41,317 bases of DNA from Symbiodinium natans (lineage: Eukaryota > Sar > Dinophyceae > Suessiales > Symbiodiniaceae), in the NCBI GenBank assembly GCA_905221605.1, contig CAJNDS010001019.1, positions 1-41,317 of the forward strand, written 5' to 3'. The position numbers and the translations under genes were made by a program. Under the pieces are notes generated by a model, which ran no database searches, was not told the origin of the DNA, and was given only the letters and a program-made list of their open reading frames with translations. The stretch's first letter is position 1. Each line of letters starts with the position of its first letter. Of the stretch, positions 10,600 through 19,537 are shown one piece after another.

Positions 10600-11626
10600 T
10601 TAGGGTTTAGGGGTTAGGGTTTAGGGTTTACACCCGCAACAGGTCATAAAGGCTGCTCTGCGGCTAACGTCTGTCTCTAGCTTGGTCCAGTTAAACCCTC
10701 TACAATAAGGTTTAGGGTTTAGGGGTTAGGGTTGAGGGAGACTCCGGAAAATGACATTCTTAAGCCCAATGAGGCAGAATTTGAATTCTTCCAGGGGCCC
10801 TCGCAGATCTTCACCCCAACCCTGAAACCTTCGAACCCGAAACACCAAATCCAGAGCCCCAGTCCCAAAACCCAAGCCTCAACAACCTAAACACCAATAA
10901 CCCCTAAACATCCTAAGGGCTGGCGTTTCCCAGACCCTAAACGCTAGTTTCCAGCCACCTCCTCTGCAAAAGTCCCTTTTGCACACTTGCTTGCTTGGTC
11001 GAGCGGGTGGGTCACGCTTCTGGGATACTGTGACGGAGCTTAAAGTATGGTGCAGGTTTTGATTAATGGTTTTGGGTTTGCTTGGTCGAGGTCTTTGCGC
11101 GTGAATGAATATAGGGCTTGGGGCTTAGGAATTTATAAAGCATTGTTTACAACGTAGTTATAGGCTGATTTCAAGCCAACCCAGTTGGCCGCTATCTCAA
11201 ATGACACCGCTTAGCACCTACGTACGATGCATAAGTTTGGGTTTCAGGTTTGGGGTTTCGGGTTTAGGGTTGGCTTTGAGACGTAACCATGCAGTTCGAG
11301 CTCAAGGGATTGGCGCTCGTGGTTTCCAGATCTTGCCGAACAACTGAATCTCAATCAAGGAGCATAAACAGAGCTTTGGGGTTCAGGGTAGATACTTACC
11401 GTCTGAGTGGTAAGAAAGTAGTACCAACAAGCATGCTCCCTAAGGGTCCATGTGCCTAAATAAGGAAAAAATGGCCTGAAAGTCCTTGCTATCTGGGGAC
11501 TTTGGGGGCCAAGTATATAACAATGAGGTACCCCAATCCCTAAGCCCCAAACCCTAAGCCCTAAGCCCTAAGCCCTAAACCCTAAACCCTAAACCCTAAA
11601 CCCTAAACCCTACTTCCAGTACTCCT

Positions 11627-11686
11627 TCACTCCAGGGAGTACTCGATGCTCCCCACGAAGAAGCCTGGGTGGGAGAGGGCCAAGTC
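11627..11686 (-). other. Exon-like fragment with C-terminal look
   Basis: Minus-strand frame reads DLALSHPGFFVGSIEYSLE and ends at its own TGA, before the CCCTAAA array that follows. Both flanks are telomere-like arrays (11550-11612 and 11690-11772). It could be a captured last-exon fragment; unproven. Confidence 0.25.
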
Positions 11687-11689
11687 AGG

Positions 11690-11772
11690 GTTTAGGGTTT
11701 AGGGTTTAGGGTTTAGTGTTTAGGGTTCAGAATTTAGGGTTTAGGGTTTAGGGTTTAGGGTTAGGGTTTAGG
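11690..11772 (+). repeat. TTTAGGG array
   Basis: Ten or so units with a few variants. Confidence 0.85.
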
Positions 11773-11844
11773 GACCACCCAAAACTCCAAACTACAGCAG
11801 AGTTTCGGTTCTTGGTTTGGGGTTTAGGGTGGACGGTTTAGGGT

Positions 11845-11938
11845 TGGGGTTTGGGGGTTTGGGGGTTTGGGGGTTTGGGGGTTTGGGGGTTTAGGGTTTA
11901 GGGTTTAGGGTTTAGGGTTTAGGGTTTAGGGTTTAGGG
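11845..11938 (+). repeat. TTTGGGGG array passing into TTTAGGG
   Basis: Five TTTGGGGG octamers switch abruptly to TTTAGGG heptamers. Confidence 0.85.
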
Positions 11939-12439
11939 CGTAGGGTTTCCCCGAAACCACCTAGCCCCTGAAATGAAGCAGATAGAACGACAAACATTAG
12001 GAATTTTTGATTCCAACACCAAACGACATACGCGAACAATAACAGTAGTTTCGTAGAACATACCCTAAACCCTAAACCCTGAACCCTAAACCCTCATACT
12101 AAGCAGCTTCATGGCACTGCCGGGATCATCTCGAACCGGGCACTCCGGAGATTTTCATCTGCATTTGTCTGAGACTGGGCATTCCACTATTCTCTGGGGA
12201 CGGAAACTTGGGGGTGGGGTTGAGGGTTTAGGGTTAATTCAGGCTTAGGGGCTTAGGGTGTAGGGGTATTGTAGGGGTTGGTGAACCATCCCCTCTGAGA
12301 TTCTGGGCTGGCACTCCAAGAATAGCCTGCGGAAGTCCTAAACCACCCAGTTGAGGAGATGGGACTGGCAACCCCCACTATAACCACAACTCTGCGCCCC
12401 CAAACTGGCTTAAGGCTATGAGGGTTTGGGTGCTTATGC

Positions 12440-12542
12440 TTTAGGGTTTAGGGTTTAGGGTTTAGGGTTTAGGGTTTAGGGTTTAGGGTTTAGGGTTTAG
12501 GGTTTAGGGTTTAGGGTTTAGGGTTTAGGGTTTAGGGTTTAG
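12440..12542 (+). repeat. TTTAGGG array
   Basis: Fourteen near-perfect heptamers precede unique DNA that holds the second 8-bp-TSD MITE. Confidence 0.9.
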
Positions 12543-12709
12543 GCACCCGACGTTTGGGTTTTTTGGGTACCGAGCCGGCGGTCCTCCGCACACTTTATGA
12601 AGTATGTGCACAGTCCCGGTCTTGGTGGAATCGGACCAAATATGGGGTCTTTCCTGTGGGTGCTGATTTGCAAGGATGCTGTTTTTATGTAGGGGACCCA
12701 AAAGATGAC

Positions 12710-12811
12710 TTGGGATGTTCCCCCCTTATTCCAACAGCCCTTAATAGGGATTACAGTACCCCTATTATAATCCCGATTAAGGACTATCAGCATAAGGGGC
12801 AACAATTCCAA
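12710..12811. mobile_element. MITE-like palindromic element, 102 bp, 8-bp TSD (copy 2)
   Basis: The arms start TTGGGATGTTCCCCCC and end with the inverted ATTCCAA; the words AACAGCCCTTAATAGGGATT recur inverted in the right arm. Flanks AAGATGAC (12702-12709) and GAGATGAC (12812-12819) match at 7 of 8 positions, so the same duplication length is seen as in the copy at 3842-3944. Non-coding. Confidence 0.75.
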
Positions 12812-12990
12812 GAGATGACTGCTCATATGAACTGTTCATATGCCTGTTCATATAGGGGTTTACGAAAACAAGGGACCCCCAATTTAGTCCCCAAGTAGTA
12901 GGATTCCGGTATTTCGGAAACCCCCCCCCACATGGAGCATCTCTTCCCAAAGCGCCCTTCTACGAACACCCGTAAACTCCGCACTCCTTG

Positions 12991-13170
12991 CAGCTGGCTG
13001 TTCTTTGTTGGGAATGAGGGAATGAGGTACCCTATATCCCCCTATATATACGCTTAAAACCCCTAAACCCAAACCCTAAACCCTAAACCCTACACCCTAA
13101 ACCCAGATATTCTGTAGGGTGATATTCTGTAGGGTACCTCCTTCCCCCATTGCCTAAGAAGAACCAGGGG
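12991..13170. mobile_element. Palindromic element with GGAATGAGGGAATGAGG arms (copy c)
   Basis: The left arm from CAGCTGGCTG through GGGAATGAGGGAATGAGGTA matches the inverse of GGTACCTCCTTCCCCCATTG and GAACCAG on the right. The interior has been filled with CCCTAAA repeats and a short duplication of ATATTCTGTAGGGT. Boundaries are approximate. Confidence 0.5.
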
Positions 13171-13979
13171 GCACACCTTGCACTGCAACCCCAAACCTTC
13201 TTGCCCCGAAGCTGGGGACCGCGAGGAGCCATACCGTTTAGGGTTTAGGGTGTATAGGGCTTAGGGTTTGGGGTTTAGGGCTTCGGGTTTAAGGGTTTAG
13301 GGTGTAGGATTTAGGGTTTCAGGGTTTATAGTGGCGACCTAGCAGCTAGAATATTGGAAAACGGGCAGGGACCAGTTAGAATATTTGTGGCGCGGAGGGT
13401 AAACGGCCAGATTTTACCCCCGGGCCAAAACTAGCAGTTAGAATATTTGTTTTCCAGAACCAGCAGTTAGAATATTCTTATTCCAGAACTAGCAGTTAGA
13501 ATATTTCTTGGCCAAAACTAGCAATTAAAATATTCTTGGCCAAAACTAAACGGGGTTTACGGCTTGGAGTCTTCTAGAAACTCGAAACCGCAAGCTGCAA
13601 GCCATGCTAAATAGGGCTTTCCTTGCCTAATGCATTGCGGTGCTACAAATGGACGCTGGGAAATAGCCTAATACCCTGATAGACCCTAAAACCCTAAACC
13701 CTCAACCCGAAACCCTGAACCCTGAACCCTGAACCCTGGACCCGAACTCCCCAAAAAGGGTATTCCCCAATTTGGAGAACAGGGCGCAGAGTTGCAGAGC
13801 CTTAGAGGGTCAAGACATAGACGCGTGTCTGCTTCGGGGTCAGGTCCGGCTGTGATTTCTCTCCAATCTCCACGATGTATATACTCCTAGGGTTTATAGG
13901 GTTTACGGTTCAGGGTCATGGTTGAGCAGCTAAGCCTTAAGAAAGAAATAAGGGTACCACTGCGGGCCCTAGACTCTGG

Positions 13980-16125
13980 GAACCACGGTCCTGAGCTTTC
14001 ACCGAAGGCCTCTCTCAGGCCTTCCTGGCCTTCACGGCTCCTTGCAGAACCAGCAGCTAGAATATTTCTGGGGGCAGGGGGGTTGGGGCCTTCTCCAGGC
14101 CTCTTCAGGCCTTCCTGGCCTTTTAAGGGTCCCAGAGAGGGGTTGGGGCCTTAGGGCTCTTTCAGGCCTTCACGGCTCCTTGCAGAACCAGCAGATAGAA
14201 TATTTCTGGGGGCAGGGGGGTTGGGGCCTTCTTCAGGGCTCTTTCAGGCCTTCCTGGCCTTCACAGCTCCTTGCAGAACCAGCAGATAGAATATTTCTGG
14301 GGGCAGGGGGGTTGGGGCCTTCTCCAGGCCTCTTCAGGCCTTCCTGGCCTTTTAAGGGTCCTAGAGGGGGGTTGGGGCCTTAGGGCTCTTTCAGGCCTTC
14401 ACGGCTCCTTTGCAGAACCAGCAGATAGGTTTTTTCTAAAAACAGGGGGGTCGGGGCCTTTTTGGGCTCTTGCAGGCCTTCCTGCCTTCACGGCTCCTTG
14501 CAGAACCAGCAGGTAGAATATTTCTGGGGACAGGGGGGTTGGGGCCTTCTCCTGACCTTCACAACCAGCAGATAGAATATTTCTGGGTGCAAGGGGGTTG
14601 GGGCCTTCTCCAGGGCTCTTTCAGCCTTCACGGCTCCTTGCAGAACCAGCAGATAGAATATTTCTGGGGGCAGGGGGGTTGGGGCCTTCTTCAGGGCTCT
14701 TTCAGGCCTTCCTGGCCTTCACAGCTCCTTGCAGAACCAGCAGATAGAATATTTCTGGGGGCAGGGGGGTTGGGGCCTTCTCCAGGCCTCTTCAGGCCTT
14801 CCTGGCCTTTTAAGGGTCCTAGAGGGGGGTTGGGGCCTTAGGGCTCTTTCAGGCCTTCACGGCTCCTTTGCAGAACCAGCAGATAGGTTTTTTCTAAAAA
14901 CAGGGGGGTCGGGGCCTTTTTGGGCTCTTGCAGGCCTTCCTGCCTTCACGGCTCCTTGCAGAACCAGCAGGTAGAATATTTCTGGGGACAGGGGGGTTGG
15001 GGCCTTCTCCTGACCTTCACAACCAGCAGATAGAATATTTCTGGGTGCAAGGGGGTTGGGGCCTTCTCCAGGGCTCTTTCAGCCTTCACGGCTCCTTGCA
15101 GAACCAGCAGATAGAATATTTCTGGGGGCAGGGGGGTTGGGGCCTTCTTCAGGGCTCTTTCAGGCCTTCCTGGCCTTCACAGCTCCTTGCAGAACCAGCA
15201 GATAGAATATTTCTGGGGGCAGGTTGGGGCCTTCTCCAGGCCCCTTCAGGCCTTCCTGGCCTTTTAAGGGTCCCAAAAAAGAAAAAGGTTGGGGCCTTAG
15301 GGCTCTTTCATCACGGCTCCGGGTCGGGGCCTTTTTGGGCTCTTGCAGGCCTTCCTGGCCTTCACGGCTCCTTGCAGAACCAGCAGGTAGAATATTTCTG
15401 GGGGCAGGGGGGTTGGGGCCTTCTCCTGGCCTTCACGGCTCCTTGCAGAACCAGATAGAATATTTCTGGGGGCAGGGGGTTGGGGCCTTCTCCAGGGCTC
15501 TTTCAGGCCTTCACAGATAGAATATTTCTGGGGGCAGGGGGGTTGGGGCCTTCTTCAAGGCTCTTTCAGGCCTTCCTGACCTTCACAGCTCCTTGCAGAA
15601 CCAGCAGATAGAATATTTCTGGGGGCAGGGGGGTGCCTTCTCCAGGCCTCTTCAGGCCTTCCTGGCATTTTAAGGGTCCCAGAGGGGGGGGTTGGGGCCT
15701 TAGGGCTCTTTCAGGCCTTCACGGCTGCTTGCAGAAGCAGCACATAGGTTTTTTCTAAAAACAGGGGGGTCGGTGCCTTTTTGGGCTCTTGCAGGCCTTC
15801 CTGGCCTTCACGGCTCCTTGCAGAACCAGCAGCTAGAATATTTCTGGGGGCAGGGGGGTTGGGGCCTTCTCCTGGCCTTCACGGCTTCTTGCAGAACCAG
15901 CAGATAGAATATTTCTGGGGGCAGCGGGGTTGGGGCCTTCTCCAGGGCTCTTTCAGGCCTTCACGGCTCCTTCCAGAACCCGCAGATAGAATATTTCTGG
16001 GGGCAGGGGGGTTGGGGCCTTCTTCAGGGCTCTTTCAGGCCTTCCTGGCCTTCACAGCTCCTTGCAGAACCAGCAGATAGAATATTTCTGGGGGCAGGGG
16101 GGTTGGGGCCTTCTTCACGGAAGTG
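13980..16125 (+). repeat. Minisatellite, units about 91 and 139 bp
   Basis: Units begin GCAGAACCAGCAGATAGAAT, continue ATTTCTGGGGGCAGGGGGGT, then GGCCTTC-rich sequence. Successive unit starts at 14181, 14272, 14411 and 14499 give spacings of 91, 139 and 88 bp. The unit core CAGAACCAGCAGNTAGAATATT is the same motif as in the left subterminal repeats of the surrounding element, in the same orientation. Long open frames occur in several frames, but the periods are not multiples of three, so they are not taken as genes. Confidence 0.9.
14271..15186 (+). repeat. 458-bp higher-order tandem duplication
   Basis: Positions 14271-14728 recur at 14729-15186 with no difference noticed by eye, including the irregular TTTTTTCTAAAAACA variant unit. 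A recent unequal exchange or slippage of a multi-unit block is the simplest reading. Confidence 0.85.
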
Positions 16126-16523
16126 TATGCACTCCACGGTCCAGCATATACCGGACCCGGTATATATAAGTGCATAAACACCCCCCCTGCCCCGTGTGGT
16201 GTGGGGTTTAGGGTTTTGGGTTTTGCGTTTATATATATATACAGGGTTTAGGGTTCTGGTTTAGGGTTTAGGGTTTCGATGATATAAAGAGAAAAAGGAC
16301 TGCAATTTCTGAAAAAATATTCTAACTGCTAGTTTTGGCCAAGAAATATTCTAACTGCTAGTTCTGGAAAATATTCTAACTGCTAGTTCTGGAAAAACAA
16401 TATTCTAACTGCTAGTTTTGCGCGATGGTAAAATTTTTTTGAAAAAATAAAAATGTACTGGGCGGAGGGTAAACGCCAAAAAAAATTATATTCTAACTGC
16501 TGGGTCGCCACTATAGGGTGTGG

Positions 16524-16595
16524 GGTTTAGGGTTTAGGGTTTAGGGTTTAGGGTTTAGGGTTTAGGGTTTAGGGTTTAGGGTTTAGGGTTTAGGG
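16524..16595 (+). repeat. TTTAGGG array between the TIR element and the kinase array
   Basis: Ten perfect heptamers. Between them and the first kinase homology (16658) are about 60 bp of unique sequence, which on the minus strand contains GGCAAG followed by GTGAGG, a good splice-donor word. Confidence 0.9.
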
Positions 16596-16657
16596 CTGCA
16601 GGCCTCTCAAGATGTTGCACGTTCGTGTCCGTCACCTCACCTTGCCAGCTTCATGGT

Positions 16658-17479
16658 AAACCCCACCAGTCCACAGCAGCAGTGTGGCCGGTCTTCCTTA
16701 CCATCTCGGGGGCCATGTACTCCGCTGTGCCCACAAAACTATAAGCACGGCCACTGCAAAGCTTCGCGGATCCAAAATCACACAGCTTGCAGCAGCCACG
16801 GGCGTCCAACAACATGTTCTTGGGCTTCACATCTCTATGCATGATCTGCTTGGAGTGCATGTAGGAGAGCGCCTCCGCCACACACGCCACGTGTTCGCGA
16901 ACCGCCGGGTTGCCCCAAAGGCTGGCAGAAGTATACACACCCACGCTTGCACAGAACTGTGTTTGCCACAGACTGTCCGTAGAACCGGACAATGCACGGA
17001 TGTCCTTGGCATATTTCGAGGGCTTCGCGCTCCACCTGTGCAGCGGCCTCAAGCTGGCGGTGCTTTAGCAGCTGGTGGGAAATCGTCTTGAGGGCGTACG
17101 ATTTCCCGTCCTCCTCGTGCAGTGTGACATCACCAAACGCACCACTTCCCAGTTCACGTTTCGAAGCCATTGCTGCGGGCCCAAGCTCGGATTGAAGATC
17201 GCCACGACAAGCTTCCAAACTCTGCGGAGGAGACGCTGAGCCGGCATCCAAGTTTGCAGGAACGAAGACGAAGTCTGCCCACCGCTGGCGCCGCTTTTCC
17301 TCCTCGTGGTCGAGCAGTGCAATCGTAGCGCTCGAACATACAGGGCACAGCAGCGAGGCATGCAGCGCGGACAGGATTACGGTTTCCAAGAAACCCATCT
17401 TTGGAAGATCTGCGATTCTAACCGACACTGCTCGAAACAAACTAGCTGCAGAGGCGACAAACCATCCGTGCTCTAGCAA
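16658..17479 (-). pseudogene. Kinase copy 1, truncated and frameshifted
   Basis: This outermost copy on the telomere-repeat side lacks everything after the D-W-W-G-L segment of the C-lobe, where homology breaks at 16658. The hinge region (about 16945-16985) has lost several short blocks compared with intact copies, leaving the N-terminal part (to 16835) and the C-terminal part (from 17052) in different frames. HRD, DFG and APE motifs are still readable. It shares the shorter N-P-A-V-R form (one Val missing) with copies 2 and 4. Confidence 0.85.
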
Positions 17480-17932
17480 AGCGAGAGGAGCAGCGGTTAG
17501 CCCGGCCCCCTAGCATTTCAGAAGCGTGTCAGCTGTCTCCAAAAACTTCAGGTGTAATGTCCTGATATGTCGTGATGTGCAGCCTGCCTGTTTTCAGGCA
17601 GCGGTCAGACTGGCAAATGAAACTTCGAAAATGGAGCCGCAGCTCAAGCTTTCTTGAGCACACGCTCCAAGAACTTGGCCTGCGCCTTTGTCCTGCCGGC
17701 ACTACCGGCACTGGATGCACTGGCGTTGCATGAAGCTTGCGAGCTTGAGCTTGATGCTTGCGGCGGGATGCGGCTCTCACGAGAGGTCACCAAGAGCGTT
17801 GGCAGTGCTGTCTGGTGCCTCAGGTGCCATCATCATCGCAACTACCCTCTATAGGGACTCTAGCTACAGGAGGCTGCGGCAGCTTTCATCTTACGAGGAA
17901 GTATGCTTTAAGTGCTTAGCTGCACTGGTGGT

Positions 17933-19082
17933 TCACAGGCATATAAGCATTCCGAGCTGCACTTTCTCAACCACAAAGTTCGGCCACAGGAAGTCTGCAT
18001 ACCATGATTGTGTCTTGATGTTGTCGATGCCACCGTTCATCATCGGTAGACGTAAGTGCGGCATTTGGGCACAAAGGCCTTGGACAAGCTCGGAAGCACT
18101 CTCAAAGGCCAAGTCTGCAAAGGCCGTCTCGCTAACTCCCCGGTCGATGGAACTAAACACCTCGTCTCGCCTTCCAGAAAAAAGTCCTTGGCCGGACAGC
18201 AGCTCGAAAAGGACGCAGCCCAAACCCCACCAGTCCACAGCAGCAGTGTGGCCGGTCTTCCTTACCATCTCGGGGGCCATGTACTCCGCTGTGCCCACAA
18301 AACTATAAGCACGGCCACTGCAAAGCTTCGCGGATCCAAAATCACACAGCTTGCAGCAGCCACGGGCGTCCAACAACATGTTGTCCAACAACATGTTCTT
18401 GGGCTTCACATCTCTATGCATGATCTGCTTGGAGTGCATGTAGGAGAGCGCCTCCGCCACACACGCCACGTGTTCGCGAACCGCCGGGTTGCCCCAAAGG
18501 CTGGCAGAAGTATACACACCCACGAGGTCTTGCAACACTTCCATCACAAGAACTGTGTTTGCCACAGACTCCACATGTCCGTAGAACCGGACAATGCACG
18601 CATGTCCTTGGCATATTGAGGGCTTCGCGCTCCACCTGTGCAGCGGCCTCAAGCTGGCGGTGCTTTAGCAGCTGGTGGGAAATCGTCTTGAGGGCGTACG
18701 ATTTCCCGTCCTCCTCGTGCAGTGTGACATCACCAAACGCACCACTTCCCAGTTCACGTTTCGAAGCCATTGCTGCGGGCCCAAGCTCGGATTGAAGATC
18801 GAGTCCACGACAAGCTTCCAAACTCTGCGGAGGAGACGCTGAGCCGGCATCCAAGTTTGCAGGAACGAAGACGAAGTCTGCCCACCGCTGGCGCCGCTTT
18901 TCCTCCTCGTGGTCGAGCAGTGCAATCGTAGCGCTCGAACATACAGGGCACAGCAGCGAGGCATGCAGCGCGGACAGGATTACGGTTTCCAAGAAACCCA
19001 TCTTTGGAAGATCTGCGATTCTAACCGACACTGCTCGAAACAAACTAGCTGCAGAGGCGACAAACCATCCGTGCTCTAGCAA
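17933..19082 (-). pseudogene. Kinase copy 2, frameshifted
   Basis: Near full length, but a 2-nt deletion in GGCATATTGAGGG near 18617 separates the frame carrying the glycine loop from that carrying HRD/DFG. There is also a 15-nt in-frame duplication after the catalytic loop (NMLLD read twice, near 18376-18400). All catalytic motifs are present across the two frames, so decay is recent. The spacer on its 5' side is of the short, common type. Confidence 0.85.
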
Positions 19083-19248
19083 AGCGAGAGGAGCAGCGGT
19101 TAGCCCGGCCCCCTAGCATTTCAGAAGCGTGTCAGCTGTCTCCAAAAACTTTTCAGGTGTAATGTCCTGATATGTCGTGATGTGCAGCCTGCCTGTTTTC
19201 AGGCAGCGGTCAGACTGGCAAATGAAACTTCGAAAATGGAGCCGCAGC

Positions 19249-19416
19249 TCAAGCTTTCTTGAGCACACGCTCCAAGAACTTGGCCTGCGCCTTTGTCCTG
19301 CCGGCACTACCGGCACTGGATGCACTGGCGTTGCATGAAGCTTGCGAGCTTGAGCTTGATGCTTGCGGCGGGATGCGGCTCTCACGAGAGGTCACCAAGA
19401 GCGTTGGCAGTGCTGT
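19249..19416 (-). CDS. Candidate 3' exon of the kinase (Ser/Ala-rich basic tail), shown for copy 3
   Basis: If the kinase frame is cut after FVVEK (last base 19568) at a GT donor (GTGCAG) and joined to the CACCAG acceptor at 19417, phase 0 is kept and the protein continues TALPTLLVTSRESRIPPQAS, then a Ser/Ala run, and ends RTKAQAKFLERVLKKA plus TGA (55 residues). The intron would be 151 nt. The unspliced alternative ends VQLGMLICL. The same arrangement recurs in the spacer of every full unit. The exon is inferred from phase and residue pattern, with no expression evidence. Confidence 0.4.
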   Translation of the reverse strand, partial: TALPTLLVTSRESRIPPQASSSSSQASCNASASSAGSAGRTKAQAKFLERVLKKA

Positions 19417-19537
19417 CTGGTGCCTCAGGTGCCATCATCATCGCAACTACCCTCTATAGGGACTCTAGCTACAGGAGGCTGCGGCAGCTTTCATCTTACG
19501 AGGAAGTATGCTTTAAGTGCTTAGCTGCACTGGTGGT

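Larger units (their letters stand above)
1..13326. repeat. Subtelomere-like mosaic of TTTAGGG-type repeats
   Basis: This region has no convincing complete gene. It alternates short arrays of TTTAGGG or CCCTAAA and one-base variants with unique DNA, G/C homopolymer runs (for example near 758, 2460, 8830 and 9402) and small inverted-repeat elements. Both array orientations occur many times, so this is not a simple chromosome terminus but an interstitial or subtelomeric patchwork. Exon-like fragments and MITE-like elements inside it are listed separately. The remaining intervals, roughly 1690-3100, 5550-6600, 7750-8850 and 10620-11500, show only degenerate telomere-like words, dispersed repeats and short chance open frames. 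Confidence 0.85.
13329..16513. mobile_element. 3.2-kb TIR element with TA duplication, non-autonomous
   Basis: The ends are TAGTGGCGACC (13329) and its exact inverse GGTCGCCACTA (to 16513), with TA outside each (13327-13328, 16514-16515). Removing element plus one TA leaves GGGTTTAGGGTG, an intact telomere-like word. Both ends carry subterminal clusters of the motif ACTAGCAGTTAGAATATT, inverted with respect to each other (13340-13545 left; 16315-16500 right), separated by TTGGCCAA- or TTCCAG-type spacers. A GGAGGGTAAACG word near both ends is in direct, not inverted, orientation. The interior is a minisatellite plus some CCCTAAA-like repeats, and there is no transposase. The TA target suggests Tc1/mariner-like mobilisation; the family is unnamed here. 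Confidence 0.75.

Noticed and set aside
12554-12898. 114-codon plus-strand frame after the TTTAGGG array
   Set aside because: It lacks an ATG start, and its second half is the translation of the palindromic MITE at 12710-12811. The first half alone is too short to support.
13918-16080. Overlapping repetitive open frames (N-Q-Q-I-E-Y-F-W-G-Q-like repeats) in the minisatellite
   Set aside because: Repeat periods (91, 139 and 458 bp) are not multiples of three, several frames are open at once, and the sequence is explained as a satellite inside a transposable element.
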